Shown here: in pieces, positions 52,487 through 61,704 of the stretch
How positions within the stretch are numbered: the first letter of the stretch is position 1
How the letters are laid out: each line of letters begins with the position of its first letter
Assembly (NCBI GenBank): GCA_016710685.1
Contig: JADJVC010000006.1
Span: 682,001 to 746,000, forward strand
DNA length: 64,000 nt
Reading direction: 5' to 3'
From: Flavobacteriales bacterium
Lineage (GTDB): Bacteria > Bacteroidota > Bacteroidia > Flavobacteriales_F > PHOS-HE28
Notes under the pieces: generated by a model
What the model was told of the DNA's origin: nothing
Database searches by the model: none
Seen by the model: the letters and a program-made list of their open reading frames with translations, nothing else
Program-made: the position numbers and the translations under genes

Positions 52487-55363
52487 ATGCCCATCGCCAA
52501 CTATCAAGATCGCCACATCGGACCCGATGCAACCGAAACCGCGTCCATGCTGCAAACCATCGGCCAACCGTCCTTGGATGCGCTGATCGAACGCACCCTG
52601 CCGGACAGCATCCGCAGCAGCAAGCCCATGGGCATCGGCGAAGCACTGAGCGAACGCGACCTGCTGGACCACATGCGCGAGCTCGGCGCGAAGAACCAGA
52701 TCTCCCGCAACTACATCGGCTTGGGATACGCAGGCACCATCACGCCGTCGCCCATCCGCCGCAACGTCTTCGAGAACCCCGGATGGTACACGGCCTATAC
52801 GCCATACCAAGCCGAGATCAGCCAAGGGCGATTGGAAGCGCTGCTGAATTTCCAGACCATGGTGGCCGACCTCACCGGCCTGCCCATCGCCAACGCATCG
52901 CTGCTGGATGAAGGCACTGCTGCCGCCGAGGCCATGTTGATGTTCCACCACGAACTGGCCAAGGAACACCAGCACCGCACGGGTTTCTTTGTGGATGCCG
53001 GGCTGGCACCGCAGACCATCGATGTGTTGCGCACCCGGGCTGAGCCGCTCGGTATCGAGCTGGTGCTGGGCAACGCACAAACTGATTCCGTGCCGGAAAA
53101 CTGTTTCGGCATCGCGTTGCAATACCCCGCCATGGACGGTTCCGTGGACGACTACCGCAAACTGGTTGCCGGGCTGAAGGAGCGCGGCGTGAAGGTGGCC
53201 GTTTGCACAGATCTGCTGGCGCTCACACTGCTCGTTCCCCCCGGCGAATGGGGCGCGGACGTTTGCGTGGGCAACAGCCAGCGCTTCGGCGTGCCGATGG
53301 GCTATGGTGGCCCGCATGCGGCGTTTTTCAGCACTACGGAAGAGTTCAAGCGCTTGATCCCCGGCCGCATCATCGGCGTTAGTCGCGACCGTCGCGGAAA
53401 GGCCGCGTTGCGCATGGCCTTGCAAACACGCGAGCAGCACATTCGCCGCGATAAGGCCACCAGCAACATCTGCACCGCCCAGGCCCTGTTGGCGGTGATG
53501 GCATCGAGCTACGCGGTGTACCACGGTCCCGAAGGCTTGAAGGCTATCGCAAAGCGCATTCACGGTTTCGCCGGCCAACTGGCAAGGGGTGCGAAAGGCT
53601 TGGGCTACAGCTTGAAGAACGCGCACTATTTCGACACGATCACGCTCGCTTTACCGGCAGGTGTTGCGGCTGAAAAAGTGCGTTCCGCCATGGAATCGCG
53701 CAACATCAACTTGAGCTATCGCGGCGACTTGATCGGTATCGCGTTGGACGAAACCGTTCGCGAAGCCGACGTAAAAGATCTGTTGACAGCGGTGGGAGAA
53801 GCAGCCGGGAAAAAAGGACAAGAGACACCGGGCGAGAACGGCTTAGGCGAGTCCATTCCCGCCGGATTGAAGCGCAGTTCAAACTTCATGACGCATCCCG
53901 TCTTCAACAGCTATCACACTGAAACGGAGCTGATGCGCTACCTGAAGCGCTTGGAGAACAAGGATTTTTCGCTGGTACATGGCATGATCCCCTTGGGCAG
54001 CTGCACCATGAAGTTGAACGCGGCCAGCACCTTGATCCCGCTGATGTGGCCGGAATGGGCCAGCTTGCATCCCTTTGCTCCCGTTGCACAAGCCGGCGGC
54101 TACCAAGCCGTGGTGAAGGAGCTGGAAGATCTGCTTGCGAAATGCACAGGCTTCGCGGCAACCAGCCTGCAGCCCAACAGCGGCGCGCAAGGCGAATACG
54201 CGGGCCTGCTCACCATTCGCGCATACCACAAAGCAAAGGGCCAAGGGCATCGCAACATCGCGTTGATCCCCAGCAGTGCACACGGTACCAATCCTGCCAG
54301 CGCCGTAATGGCGGGCATGAAAGTGGTGGTGGTAAAAGCCGATACCCGTGGCCAAGTGGATGTCGCGGATCTGAAAGCGCGCGCGGAAGAACATAAGGCG
54401 AACCTGTCGTGTCTTATGGTAACCTATCCCAGCACGCATGGGGTGTACGAGGCGGCCATCAAGGAAGTGATCGATACCATCCACGCCTGCGGCGGATTGG
54501 TTTACATGGACGGCGCCAACATGAATGCGCAGGTAGGCCTTACCTCGCCCGGCGAAGTAGGCGCGGACGTATGCCACCTCAACTTGCACAAAACGTTCGC
54601 TATTCCGCACGGCGGCGGCGGTCCCGGCATGGGCCCCATTTGTGTCAATGAAAAATTGAAGCCCTTCCTGCCCGGCCATTCCTTGGTGATGACCGGCGGT
54701 GCGCAGGCCATTCCAGCGGTGAGTTCCGCGCCTTACGGCAGTTCGTTGATCCTGTTGATCAGCTATGCTTACATCAAGATGCTCGGCGAGCAAGGGTTAA
54801 CAGATGCTACGCGCTACGCCATCCTCAACGCCAACTATTTGAAGGCAAAGTTGGAAGGGCTTTACCCCGTCCTGTACAAAGGTGACATGGGCATGGTGGC
54901 TCACGAAATGATCCTCGATTGCCGGGACTTCAAGCGCACAACAGGAGTAGAGGTAGAGGACATCGCGAAGCGCCTCATGGATTACGGTTTCCATGCGCCC
55001 ACCGTGAGCTTTCCGGTGGCCGGCACGTTGATGGTGGAGCCTACCGAAAGCGAGAACAAAGCCGAACTGGACCGCTTCGTGGAAGCCATGACGGCCATTC
55101 GTCAAGAAATCGCCGACATCGCCGATGGCAAGCTGGACAAGGCCGACAACCCGCTGAAGATGGCACCCCACACCGCCGACGAAGTGATCACTGACAACTG
55201 GCAACACAGCTACGGCCGCGAGCAGGCGGCATTCCCGGTGCAAGCCGTGCGCATGGGCAAATACTGGCCCGCAGCAAGCCGCGTGGACAATGCCTTCGGA
55301 GATCGCAACTTGGTGTGCAGCTGCCCGCCGGTGGAAGCGTATACGGAGGTTGCGGTCAACTGA
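52487..55363 (+). CDS. gcvP: Glycine dehydrogenase (decarboxylating), P protein
   Basis: 958 residues, the full single-chain P protein. N-terminal half begins RHIGPDATETASML, and the C-terminal half carries the PLP-binding Lys in HLNLHKTFAIPHGGGGPG. Also SSAHGTNPASA. It decarboxylates glycine and passes the aminomethyl group to the H protein of the glycine cleavage system. The T and H protein genes are not in the window. Confidence 0.97.
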   Translation: MPIANYQDRHIGPDATETASMLQTIGQPSLDALIERTLPDSIRSSKPMGIGEALSERDLLDHMRELGAKNQISRNYIGLGYAGTITPSPIRRNVFENPGWYTAYTPYQAEISQGRLEALLNFQTMVADLTGLPIANASLLDEGTAAAEAMLMFHHELAKEHQHRTGFFVDAGLAPQTIDVLRTRAEPLGIELVLGNAQTDSVPENCFGIALQYPAMDGSVDDYRKLVAGLKERGVKVAVCTDLLALTLLVPPGEWGADVCVGNSQRFGVPMGYGGPHAAFFSTTEEFKRLIPGRIIGVSRDRRGKAALRMALQTREQHIRRDKATSNICTAQALLAVMASSYAVYHGPEGLKAIAKRIHGFAGQLARGAKGLGYSLKNAHYFDTITLALPAGVAAEKVRSAMESRNINLSYRGDLIGIALDETVREADVKDLLTAVGEAAGKKGQETPGENGLGESIPAGLKRSSNFMTHPVFNSYHTETELMRYLKRLENKDFSLVHGMIPLGSCTMKLNAASTLIPLMWPEWASLHPFAPVAQAGGYQAVVKELEDLLAKCTGFAATSLQPNSGAQGEYAGLLTIRAYHKAKGQGHRNIALIPSSAHGTNPASAVMAGMKVVVVKADTRGQVDVADLKARAEEHKANLSCLMVTYPSTHGVYEAAIKEVIDTIHACGGLVYMDGANMNAQVGLTSPGEVGADVCHLNLHKTFAIPHGGGGPGMGPICVNEKLKPFLPGHSLVMTGGAQAIPAVSSAPYGSSLILLISYAYIKMLGEQGLTDATRYAILNANYLKAKLEGLYPVLYKGDMGMVAHEMILDCRDFKRTTGVEVEDIAKRLMDYGFHAPTVSFPVAGTLMVEPTESENKAELDRFVEAMTAIRQEIADIADGKLDKADNPLKMAPHTADEVITDNWQHSYGREQAAFPVQAVRMGKYWPAASRVDNAFGDRNLVCSCPPVEAYTEVAVN

Positions 55364-55481
55364 TCAGCTGATGGCCGTGTCCATAGCGCTTGTCCATCTT
55401 TCGGACTTCGGTGGTGCGCAACTCGAAATGCCCGTCGAGTGCGACCCCGGCTAAAAGGCCCGGGGTGACAGCCAAGGAGTG

Positions 55482-55575
55482 TAACAATTCGAAACCCGCG
55501 CTCATCGCGGGTTTTGAATTGTTAGCCACAGCGCTTTTTGTCATTCCGGGCTTGACCCGGAATCGCGCAAATGAC
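55482..55575 (+). repeat. 19-bp hairpin and a tcattccgggcttgacc-type repeat
   Basis: TAACAATTCGAAACCCGCG (55482-55500) pairs with 55506-55524 with one mismatch around CTCAT, 120 bp after gcvP. It is followed by GTCATTCCGGGCTTGACCCG at 55540, with CCGGG and CCCGG complementary words. The spacer 55364-55666 holds no gene. The hairpin could end gcvP transcription. Confidence 0.65.
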
Positions 55576-55666
55576 ATTACTCAAATTTTCAAAGGCACCG
55601 GTGATGTTTGATTCGCCGTTGGATCCGCATTTATCGTGCGCATCAGTTAATCAACACATCAGCTGA

Positions 55667-56422
55667 TCAAGTAATCGTCTTCCGCACTTCGCGCATCAGA
55701 CTTCCCGCGAAGATGAACGCGTTGAGCGCTTCGTTATCGCTCTTCAGCAATTGGTCGCGCGTGCCTTGCCACATCAACTGCTTGTCGTTGATGAAGAAGA
55801 TCTCGTCCGCGATGCCCATCACCGAATTCATGTCGTGCGTGATCACCACGGTGGTGGTGTTGTATTCGTCAGTGATCTCGCGGATCAAATCATCGATCAC
55901 GATGCTCGTCTGCGGATCAAGACCGCTGTTCGGCTCGTCCACGAAGAGGTACTTCGGATTCATGGCGATGGCCCGTGCAATGCCCACGCGCTTCTGCATA
56001 CCGCCACTGATCTCCGCCGGGAATTTCTTGTCGGAGTTCTCGATCTTCACGCGCTTCAGACAGAAGTGCGCGCGCTCCAGCATTTCCTTTTCGCTCATGG
56101 TGGCGAACATGCGCAATGGGAACAGCACGTTCTCCAGCACGGTGAGGGAATCGAAAAGTGCATTGCTCTGGAACAACATGCCGATCTCCTGCCGCAACTG
56201 ACGTTGTTCGTCCTTTTCCATGTCGTGGAAGGACTTGCCATCATAAAGCACCTTGCCCTTGGTGGGTTTGTAGAGGCCGATGATGCACTTGGCCAACACG
56301 CTTTTTCCGCTGCCGCTCTTGCCGATGATCTGGCTCACTTTCCCCTTAGCGAACTTGGCATTGATGTCGCGCAGCACTTCCACCGTACCGAAACTCTTGT
56401 ACAAGTGCTGCACCTCGATCAT
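55667..56422 (-). CDS. ABC transporter ATP-binding protein, MlaF-like
   Basis: 251 residues. Walker A GKSGSGKSV, signature EISGGMQKRVGIARA, Walker B YLFVDEPNSGLDPQTS with the DEPNSGLDP form usual in MlaF. It energises retrograde phospholipid transport between the membranes together with the MlaE permease, whose stop overlaps this start (ATGA). No mlaD gene is seen here. Confidence 0.92.
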   Translation of the reverse strand: MIEVQHLYKSFGTVEVLRDINAKFAKGKVSQIIGKSGSGKSVLAKCIIGLYKPTKGKVLYDGKSFHDMEKDEQRQLRQEIGMLFQSNALFDSLTVLENVLFPLRMFATMSEKEMLERAHFCLKRVKIENSDKKFPAEISGGMQKRVGIARAIAMNPKYLFVDEPNSGLDPQTSIVIDDLIREITDEYNTTTVVITHDMNSVMGIADEIFFINDKQLMWQGTRDQLLKSDNEALNAFIFAGSLMREVRKTIT

Positions 56423-57159
56423 AGCAGCAGCATCTGGGTGAGCAGGTAATTCATGATCAAGATCACTACGTCACTATACACTACGGCCTTTGTGCTGCTA
56501 ATACCCACCTCGCGCGTGCCGCCGGATGTGTAATAGCCTTGGTAGGAAGAAACAGTGGCGATGACAATGGCGAACACCACCGTTTTGATCAGTGCATAAA
56601 CCACGATGTACGAATCGAAATCGTACTGCACCCCTTGGATGTAGCTTGAAGAGCTGATGATGCCCGTGAGCGTCCCCGCCAACCAGCCCCCGAAAATGCT
56701 CAGGAACATGCTGATGACGATGAGGAACGGGTTGATCAACGCCGTGGCGATGATTTTGGGAAGAATTAAGTAACCCGCCGAGTTAACGCCCATAATGTCC
56801 AGAGCGTCAATCTGTTCCCGAACGCGCATGGAGCCGATCTCCGCTGCAATCGTGGAACCAACCTTGCCCGCCAAGATCAAAGAGATAATGGTGGGACTGA
56901 ATTCGAGAATAGTGCTTTGTCGGGCCGTAAAACCCACCACATATTGGGGAATCAGGGGCGAATCGATGTTCGTTTTGGTCTGGATGGTAATCACCGCGCC
57001 CATGAACAGGGAAAGCAGCGAAACAATGCCTAAGCTCTTGACTCCCAGTAGGTCCATCTCCTCGACCGTACGCTTCCAATAGATGGACAAGCGCTCCGGT
57101 TTGGAGAAAACTTCGCCCATCAGCATGAAATAGCGGCCGATATGAAAGAGCAGGTCCAT
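56419..57159 (-). CDS. ABC transporter permease, MlaE family
   Basis: 246 residues from ATG 57159 (MDLLFHIGRYFMLMGEVFSK), downstream of a -7 element. Five to six membrane helices and the MlaE signatures TILEFSPTIISLILAGKVGS and EQIDALDIMGVNSAGYLILPK. First gene of the mlaE-mlaF pair. Confidence 0.92.
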   Translation of the reverse strand: MDLLFHIGRYFMLMGEVFSKPERLSIYWKRTVEEMDLLGVKSLGIVSLLSLFMGAVITIQTKTNIDSPLIPQYVVGFTARQSTILEFSPTIISLILAGKVGSTIAAEIGSMRVREQIDALDIMGVNSAGYLILPKIIATALINPFLIVISMFLSIFGGWLAGTLTGIISSSSYIQGVQYDFDSYIVVYALIKTVVFAIVIATVSSYQGYYTSGGTREVGISSTKAVVYSDVVILIMNYLLTQMLLL

Positions 57160-57175
57160 GGATGAAAAAGACCGG

Positions 57176-57183
57176 CGAAGATA
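57176..57183 (-). promoter_or_regulatory. -7 element TATCTTCG for mlaE
   Basis: TATCTTCG on the minus strand, 16 bp before ATG 57159. Confidence 0.55.
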
Positions 57184-57243
57184 GGGCAAGGATTTAACCC
57201 TATTTTCTTTGCTCCGGGGCTTTTCTCCACATGCCCGGCCCGC

Positions 57244-57251
57244 TACCTTTG
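57244..57251 (+). promoter_or_regulatory. -7 element TACCTTTG for lipoprotein-sprT-manC series
   Basis: Exact TAnnTTTG followed by CCGACCCC, 14 bp before ATG 57266. Divergent from the mlaE promoter. Confidence 0.65.
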
Positions 57252-57265
57252 CCGACCCCACCGGT

Positions 57266-57517
57266 ATGTCCGCATCCCCCGCAAATAGCCCCGTTTCCTT
57301 GCCGATGTTGCTCTTGGCGATCGGCCTCGTTTCGGGTTGCGCATCCAATGCACCCTATTACAAGCAGCGCAAACAAAAGGGTTGCGATTGCCCAAAATGG
57401 AACGCGTTGCCTGCAAAACCACATGGATCTGTTTCCGCGCAAGCGCACAATAACAGCGTTCGGGAAATACGGGTGGCCGTCGCTATTGTTGAAAAGAAAA
57501 AGAACGATCCAAGTTGA
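57266..57517 (+). CDS. Small lipoprotein of unknown function
   Basis: 83 residues from ATG 57266. Signal peptide with LGLVSG-like box ending at Cys (IGLVSG-C), then ASNAPYYKQRKQKGCDCPKWN with a Cys-x-Cys motif and a basic tail. The motif KGCDCPKW is familiar from small Bacteroidota lipoproteins near sprT-like genes. Its stop overlaps the next start (TGATG). Confidence 0.75.
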   Translation: MSASPANSPVSLPMLLLAIGLVSGCASNAPYYKQRKQKGCDCPKWNALPAKPHGSVSAQAHNNSVREIRVAVAIVEKKKNDPS

Positions 57518-58152
57518 TGCCTGCGGCAAGGACCGACATGATCCGCTTGCAGGCGCACCTGCCACGTGCCGCTTGGCCGGTGGTGGTTTCCTGGATGCGC
57601 CGTAACCCCAAAGTGCAGGTTACCGTGAACAAGCCGCGCCGCACTAAGCTGGGCGATTATCGCGTTGCCACGCGCAAGCTGCCCCACCGCATTACGGTGA
57701 ATGAGGACCTTAACCGCTATGCGTTCTTGGTGGTGTTGATCCATGAGTTCGCGCATTACGTCACCTTTGCCAAATACCGCCGCCACGCACCACACGGCGC
57801 GGAATGGAAGGCGGAGTACAAGCGCCTCATGCGCCCCTTCATTTCCCGCGAAGTTTTTCCCGCCGATCTGTTGCGCGCACTGGACCACCACTTGTGCGAT
57901 GCGCCCAGCAGCAGTTGCACCGACCACACGTTGATGCGCGTGTTGCGCCGATACGACCGCGACCCGCTGCCGTTCTTGGAAGAGCTGCGTGAGAACACCG
58001 TGTTCCGTTTCAACTCCAAGATCTTCGTGAAAGGCCGAAGAATGCGCACCCGTTTCCGCTGCCGTTGCCTAAACAACCGCCGCATTTACCTCATCGATCC
58101 CACTGCAGAAGTGCATTTGGAATTGCCCATGACCGCACGAAGGGCTTCCTAA
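57517..58152 (+). CDS. SprT-like zinc-peptidase-domain protein
   Basis: 211 residues (ATG 57517; ATG 57538 is an alternative). Metal motif HEFAH in VLIHEFAHYVTFAKY and a later GAEWKAEYKRLM, matching the HExxH-like SprT fold. A C-terminal beta-rich RFRCRCLNNRRIYLI segment has only one CxC pair, so a full zinc ribbon is not evident. SprT-like proteins in eukaryotes cut DNA-protein crosslinks; the bacterial role is unknown. Followed 20 bp later by the guanylyltransferase gene, a pairing I recall from other flavobacteria. Confidence 0.85.
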   Translation: MPAARTDMIRLQAHLPRAAWPVVVSWMRRNPKVQVTVNKPRRTKLGDYRVATRKLPHRITVNEDLNRYAFLVVLIHEFAHYVTFAKYRRHAPHGAEWKAEYKRLMRPFISREVFPADLLRALDHHLCDAPSSSCTDHTLMRVLRRYDRDPLPFLEELRENTVFRFNSKIFVKGRRMRTRFRCRCLNNRRIYLIDPTAEVHLELPMTARRAS

Positions 58153-58172
58153 GCACCGCACCTACTTCCGAT

Positions 58173-59264
58173 ATGAGCGACAAACACACCTATTGCATCA
58201 TTATGGCCGGCGGCATCGGTAGCCGTTTTTGGCCCATGAGCCGCACCGAAAATCCCAAGCAATTTTTGGATTTCCTCGGAAGTGGCCGCACGTTGATCCA
58301 GCAAACCTTCGACCGTTTTCGCGCCATGTGCCCGGCCGAAAACATCTACGTAGTGACCAACGAACAGTACGCACCACTCGTCCGCAAGCAATTGCCGGAG
58401 TTGCAACAAGCGCAAGTGCTTTTGGAGCCGGACCGTCGCAACACTGCGCCCTGCATTGCTTATGCCAACCACGCCATCGCGAAGCGCGATCCCAAGGCGA
58501 TCATCATCACGGCGCCCAGCGATCATTTGGTGAAGGATGAAAAAGAATTCCAAGCCCGCCTGCGGATCGCGCTCGACCAAGCCGCTGCGGAAGATTGCTT
58601 GGTAACGCTCGGCATCACCCCGGATCGCCCCGACACCGGCTACGGCTACATTCAATTCAGCGATCAAGGCCCGGCAGGAAAGCCCGAAGTGAAGCGCGTG
58701 AAAAACTTCACGGAGAAGCCAGACCACGCAAAGGCGCAGAAGTTTTTGGACAGTGGGGATTACCTGTGGAACAGCGGCATCTTCATTTGGTCACTGGCCA
58801 GCATCCGCAAGGCTTTCGGAAAGCACCTGCCGGAAATGGAAGCCCTCTTCAGCACCGGTGAAAGCGCATACGGAACGCCGCAAGAAGCCGCCTTCATCGC
58901 CAAGATCTACGGCACCTGCGAAAGCATCAGCATCGACTACGGCATCCTCGAAAAAGCCGAGAATGTTTACGTGGTTGCCGGCGATTTCGGTTGGAGCGAT
59001 CTCGGCACCTGGGGTAGCCTCTACGCCCAACTTCCCAAGGACAAGAACGCCAACGCAGGCACCAGCAAAACCGTGCGCATCTACGACGGCAAGGATAATA
59101 TGGTACACGTGCAGGACGACCGCTTGGTGGTGCTGCAAGGCCTGGAAGACTTCATTGTTGTAAGCACCCCCGATGCACTGTTGATCTGCCGCAAGCATGA
59201 TGAGCAAAAAATCAAAGGCATCGTGCAGGAGCTCACCAAGGATATCGGGGAGAAGTACATTTAG
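58173..59264 (+). CDS. Mannose-1-phosphate guanylyltransferase
   Basis: 363 residues from ATG 58173. Nucleotidyltransferase signature IIMAGGIGSRFWPMSRTENP (GGxGxRxxP), LLEPDRRNTAPCIAYA, APSDHLV and FTEKPD. Makes GDP-mannose for surface polysaccharides. It lacks the isomerase half found in bifunctional enzymes. TAG stop. Confidence 0.94.
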   Translation: MSDKHTYCIIMAGGIGSRFWPMSRTENPKQFLDFLGSGRTLIQQTFDRFRAMCPAENIYVVTNEQYAPLVRKQLPELQQAQVLLEPDRRNTAPCIAYANHAIAKRDPKAIIITAPSDHLVKDEKEFQARLRIALDQAAAEDCLVTLGITPDRPDTGYGYIQFSDQGPAGKPEVKRVKNFTEKPDHAKAQKFLDSGDYLWNSGIFIWSLASIRKAFGKHLPEMEALFSTGESAYGTPQEAAFIAKIYGTCESISIDYGILEKAENVYVVAGDFGWSDLGTWGSLYAQLPKDKNANAGTSKTVRIYDGKDNMVHVQDDRLVVLQGLEDFIVVSTPDALLICRKHDEQKIKGIVQELTKDIGEKYI

Positions 59265-59700
59265 TTCTTGGTGATTGATTGCTGGTGATTGGTGATTAGA
59301 GGTGCGGCCCGGTGTTTTGTGCGCTGTGGCACGGTTGGCGTTGGGGCCACGGAACGCACGCGGACGACGGAACGCTGATAGCGCTGATTTTTACGATTTC
59401 GCTGATATGATTTCAGGGTGCTGGCGCATGCTCGTGCGTGCGAACGTCCAGCAAACAGCACCGCACAACCAAGCCCCACCGAACTAGCAGACGGAGTCAC
59501 CCCTTCTCCCTCGGAGAAGGGGAAGGGGGTTGTGGCCGGGGGGAAGCGGGGGCACATTGAGGCCGCCTGACAACCCGCCGTCCCAAAAGTGCTTTGGCGT
59601 TGGAACCTGACAACGAACAACTGACAACTAACCCCAAGAAACCTCAGCAATAGCGGGCCATACAGAAGGTCATGGTCGAAAAATTGAAGCCAATCCACAC
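59265..59700 (+). repeat. Gene-free spacer with several short repeats
   Basis: Contains ggtgatt words (59269-59298), cgctgat words (59375-59410), the hairpin CCTTCTCC-CTC-GGAGAAGG (59502-59520) and ACAACTGACAACTAACC (59607-59631). No gene is supported here. Confidence 0.65.
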
Positions 59701-59708
59701 GAAATCAG

Positions 59709-59716
59709 TACCTTCG
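59709..59716 (+). promoter_or_regulatory. -7 element TACCTTCG for symporter operon
   Basis: TACCTTCG followed by CGCC, about 97 bp upstream of the symporter start. A long leader compared with the other promoters here. Confidence 0.5.
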
Positions 59717-59813
59717 CGCCGCAATTCTTGGAATGACGGCCTGAATCGGCGGTCGCCTGGCACCTGTCGGGCCTTTGATTTCCTTCACGCCTTAAAGCCC
59801 CTCTGCCCCTCTT

Positions 59814-61283
59814 TTGCATTGGATCGACGCCAGTATTCTCATCGTGTACATGATCGCTCTTGTAGCGGTCGGCGTGTACTTCATGCGCAAGAACACGGAC
59901 CAAGAGGACTACTTCGTCGGCGGCCGTGGCATGGGCCATTGGCACATTGGACTTAGCGTGGTGGCCACCGATGTCGGCGGTGGATTTTCCATAGGTCTCG
60001 GCGGACTTGGATTCGTGATGGGCCTCTCCGGCGCTTGGATGCTTTTCACCGGTTTGATCGGTGCTTGGCTCGCTGCAGTCTTCCTCATTCCGCGTGTGTA
60101 CGACCTTGCCCGGCGTGAGAAATTTCTCACCTTTCCGCAGCTCATCGGGCATCATTACAACGGCCGCGCGGCTTTTGTTGCGGGCATTATTTGCGCCATC
60201 GGCTACTTGGGCTTTACCAGCTCGCAGCTACTGGCAGGGGCGAAGCTGGCTTCCTCAGCTTTCGTCGGCCTCGACCTCAACACGGCCTTGTTGGTCATGG
60301 GCGTCATCATTGTGGGCTACACGGTTATGGGCGGCATGAAGGCCGTGGTGTACACCGATACCGTGCAATGGGTGGTGCTCATCGCCGGACTTTCATTAGT
60401 GGGATTGCCCATGGCTTACCACGCTGTTGGCGGCTAGGAAGCGATCCAAGTTTCGGTGACACCCGAGCAGCTTTCGCTCACCAACGTGGAGCCAGTGACG
60501 CTCATCAACTAGATGGTCACCATTGTGCCGATCTGGTGCGTGGGCATGACGCTCTACCAGCGCATCTACGCCAGTCGTAGCGAGAAGTCGGCCAAAAAAG
60601 CTTGGTACATCGCGGGTTTTTTGGAATGGCCGCTGATGGCTTTTATGGGCGTTGCGCTCGGCCTGTTGGGCCGCGTGGCCGCAGACCAAGGCTTGTTGGC
60701 GCATCTCATCGGCGGCGATGCAAGCACCATGGATCCCGAGCTCGGCTTGCCGTTGTTGCTGCGCGCGATCCTGCCCGTGGGTTTTCTGGGCCTCGTGCTC
60801 GCGGCGTATTTCTCGGCCATCCTCAGCACCGCGGACAGCTGTTTGATGGCCGCAAGCGGAAACGTGCTCACCGACATTGTGAGCCCGTTGCAGAAGAAGG
60901 AGCAAAGCACAAAACAAGTGTTGCGTTTGTCGCAGTGGCTCACGTTGGCCTTAGGCATTTTGGCCATGGTAATTGCCGCGAAAATGGACAACGTGCTTAG
61001 CCTGATGCTCGCCTCGTACGCCTTCATGGTGAGCGGGCTTTTAGTGCCGTTGCTCGCCGCCGTGTTCCTCGGAAAACGCAATGCCAACGCGGCGTTGGCA
61101 GCCATGACCGGCGGTGGCCTCACCACCATCGTGCTTGGCAATTTGCCTATTGACCTTCCGCTCGGTCTTGATCCCAACGTCTTCGGCATTACCACATCCG
61201 CGATCCTCTTTTTACTTACCGACCGCCTGTTCCCCGCCAGTACCTTGCAGGCAGTTTCGACACCCATCGCCCATGAACATTGA
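59814..61283 (+). pseudogene. Sodium:solute symporter with two in-frame TAG codons
   Basis: From TTG 59814 (LHWIDASILIVYMIAL) a typical SSS-family protein is encoded, with about thirteen membrane helices over 489 codons. TAG occurs at codon 208 (60435-60437, after AYHAVGG) and at codon 233 (60510-60512, after EPVTLIN). The frame between them (EAIQVSVTPEQLSLTNVEPV) and after them (MVTIVPIWCVGMTLYQRIYA) is clearly coding and in the same frame. SSS homologues commonly have GGW and INWMVTI at these places, so both ambers look like TGG to TAG. It is probably inactive unless suppressed. The GNAT gene starts 11 bp before its end. Confidence 0.8.
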
Positions 61284-61704
61284 ACTCCACACCCCGGAGA
61301 AACCGGCCAATGATGCCGCCCTCAAAGAAATTTCCTCATTTCTGGTGAAGCACTTGGAGCGCTTCGGCGACCCCGAGGAGCATATCCGAATGGCCATGAA
61401 TTATTCCCTCGATCCCGCGCGTGGCGGCTTCGTGGTAGTTGGCCGTGAGGAAGGCAAGATCATTGGCGCCGTGGTGGTGAACGACACGAAAATGGGCGGC
61501 TACATTCCGCAGAACATTTTGGTCTACATCGCCGTGGACGCTTCGCAGCGCGGCAAGGGCATTGGCCGCAAACTGATGCAGGCCGCCATCGACAAGGCCA
61601 CAGGCGGAATCGCGCTGCACGTGGAACCGGACAATCCCGCCAAGAAGCTGTACGAATCGCTCGGCTTCACCAACAAGTACCTTGAAATGCGCTTGCAACA
61701 ATGA
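61273..61704 (+). CDS. GNAT family N-acetyltransferase
   Basis: 143 residues. Acetyl-CoA loop VDASQRGKGIGRKLM (Q/RxxGxG/A), and the C-terminal GNAT strand pattern IALHVEPDNPAKKLYESLGF. Substrate unknown. It overlaps the symporter gene by 11 bp and the M20 gene by 4 bp (ATGA), so it is within the operon. Confidence 0.9.
   Translation: MNIELHTPEKPANDAALKEISSFLVKHLERFGDPEEHIRMAMNYSLDPARGGFVVVGREEGKIIGAVVVNDTKMGGYIPQNILVYIAVDASQRGKGIGRKLMQAAIDKATGGIALHVEPDNPAKKLYESLGFTNKYLEMRLQQ

Noticed and set aside
55390..55611. 73-codon plus-strand frame between gcvP and mlaF
   Set aside because: It consists of the hairpin at 55482-55524 and the tcattccgggcttgacc repeat; the frame is an accident of the repeats.
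2151..61283. TAG reassigned to an amino acid in this genome
   Set aside because: topA, fumC, gldD, the ArsC-like gene, the guanylyltransferase, the HMA lipoprotein and the 30-residue basic gene all end with TAG at sensible places, so only three special ambers remain to be explained.
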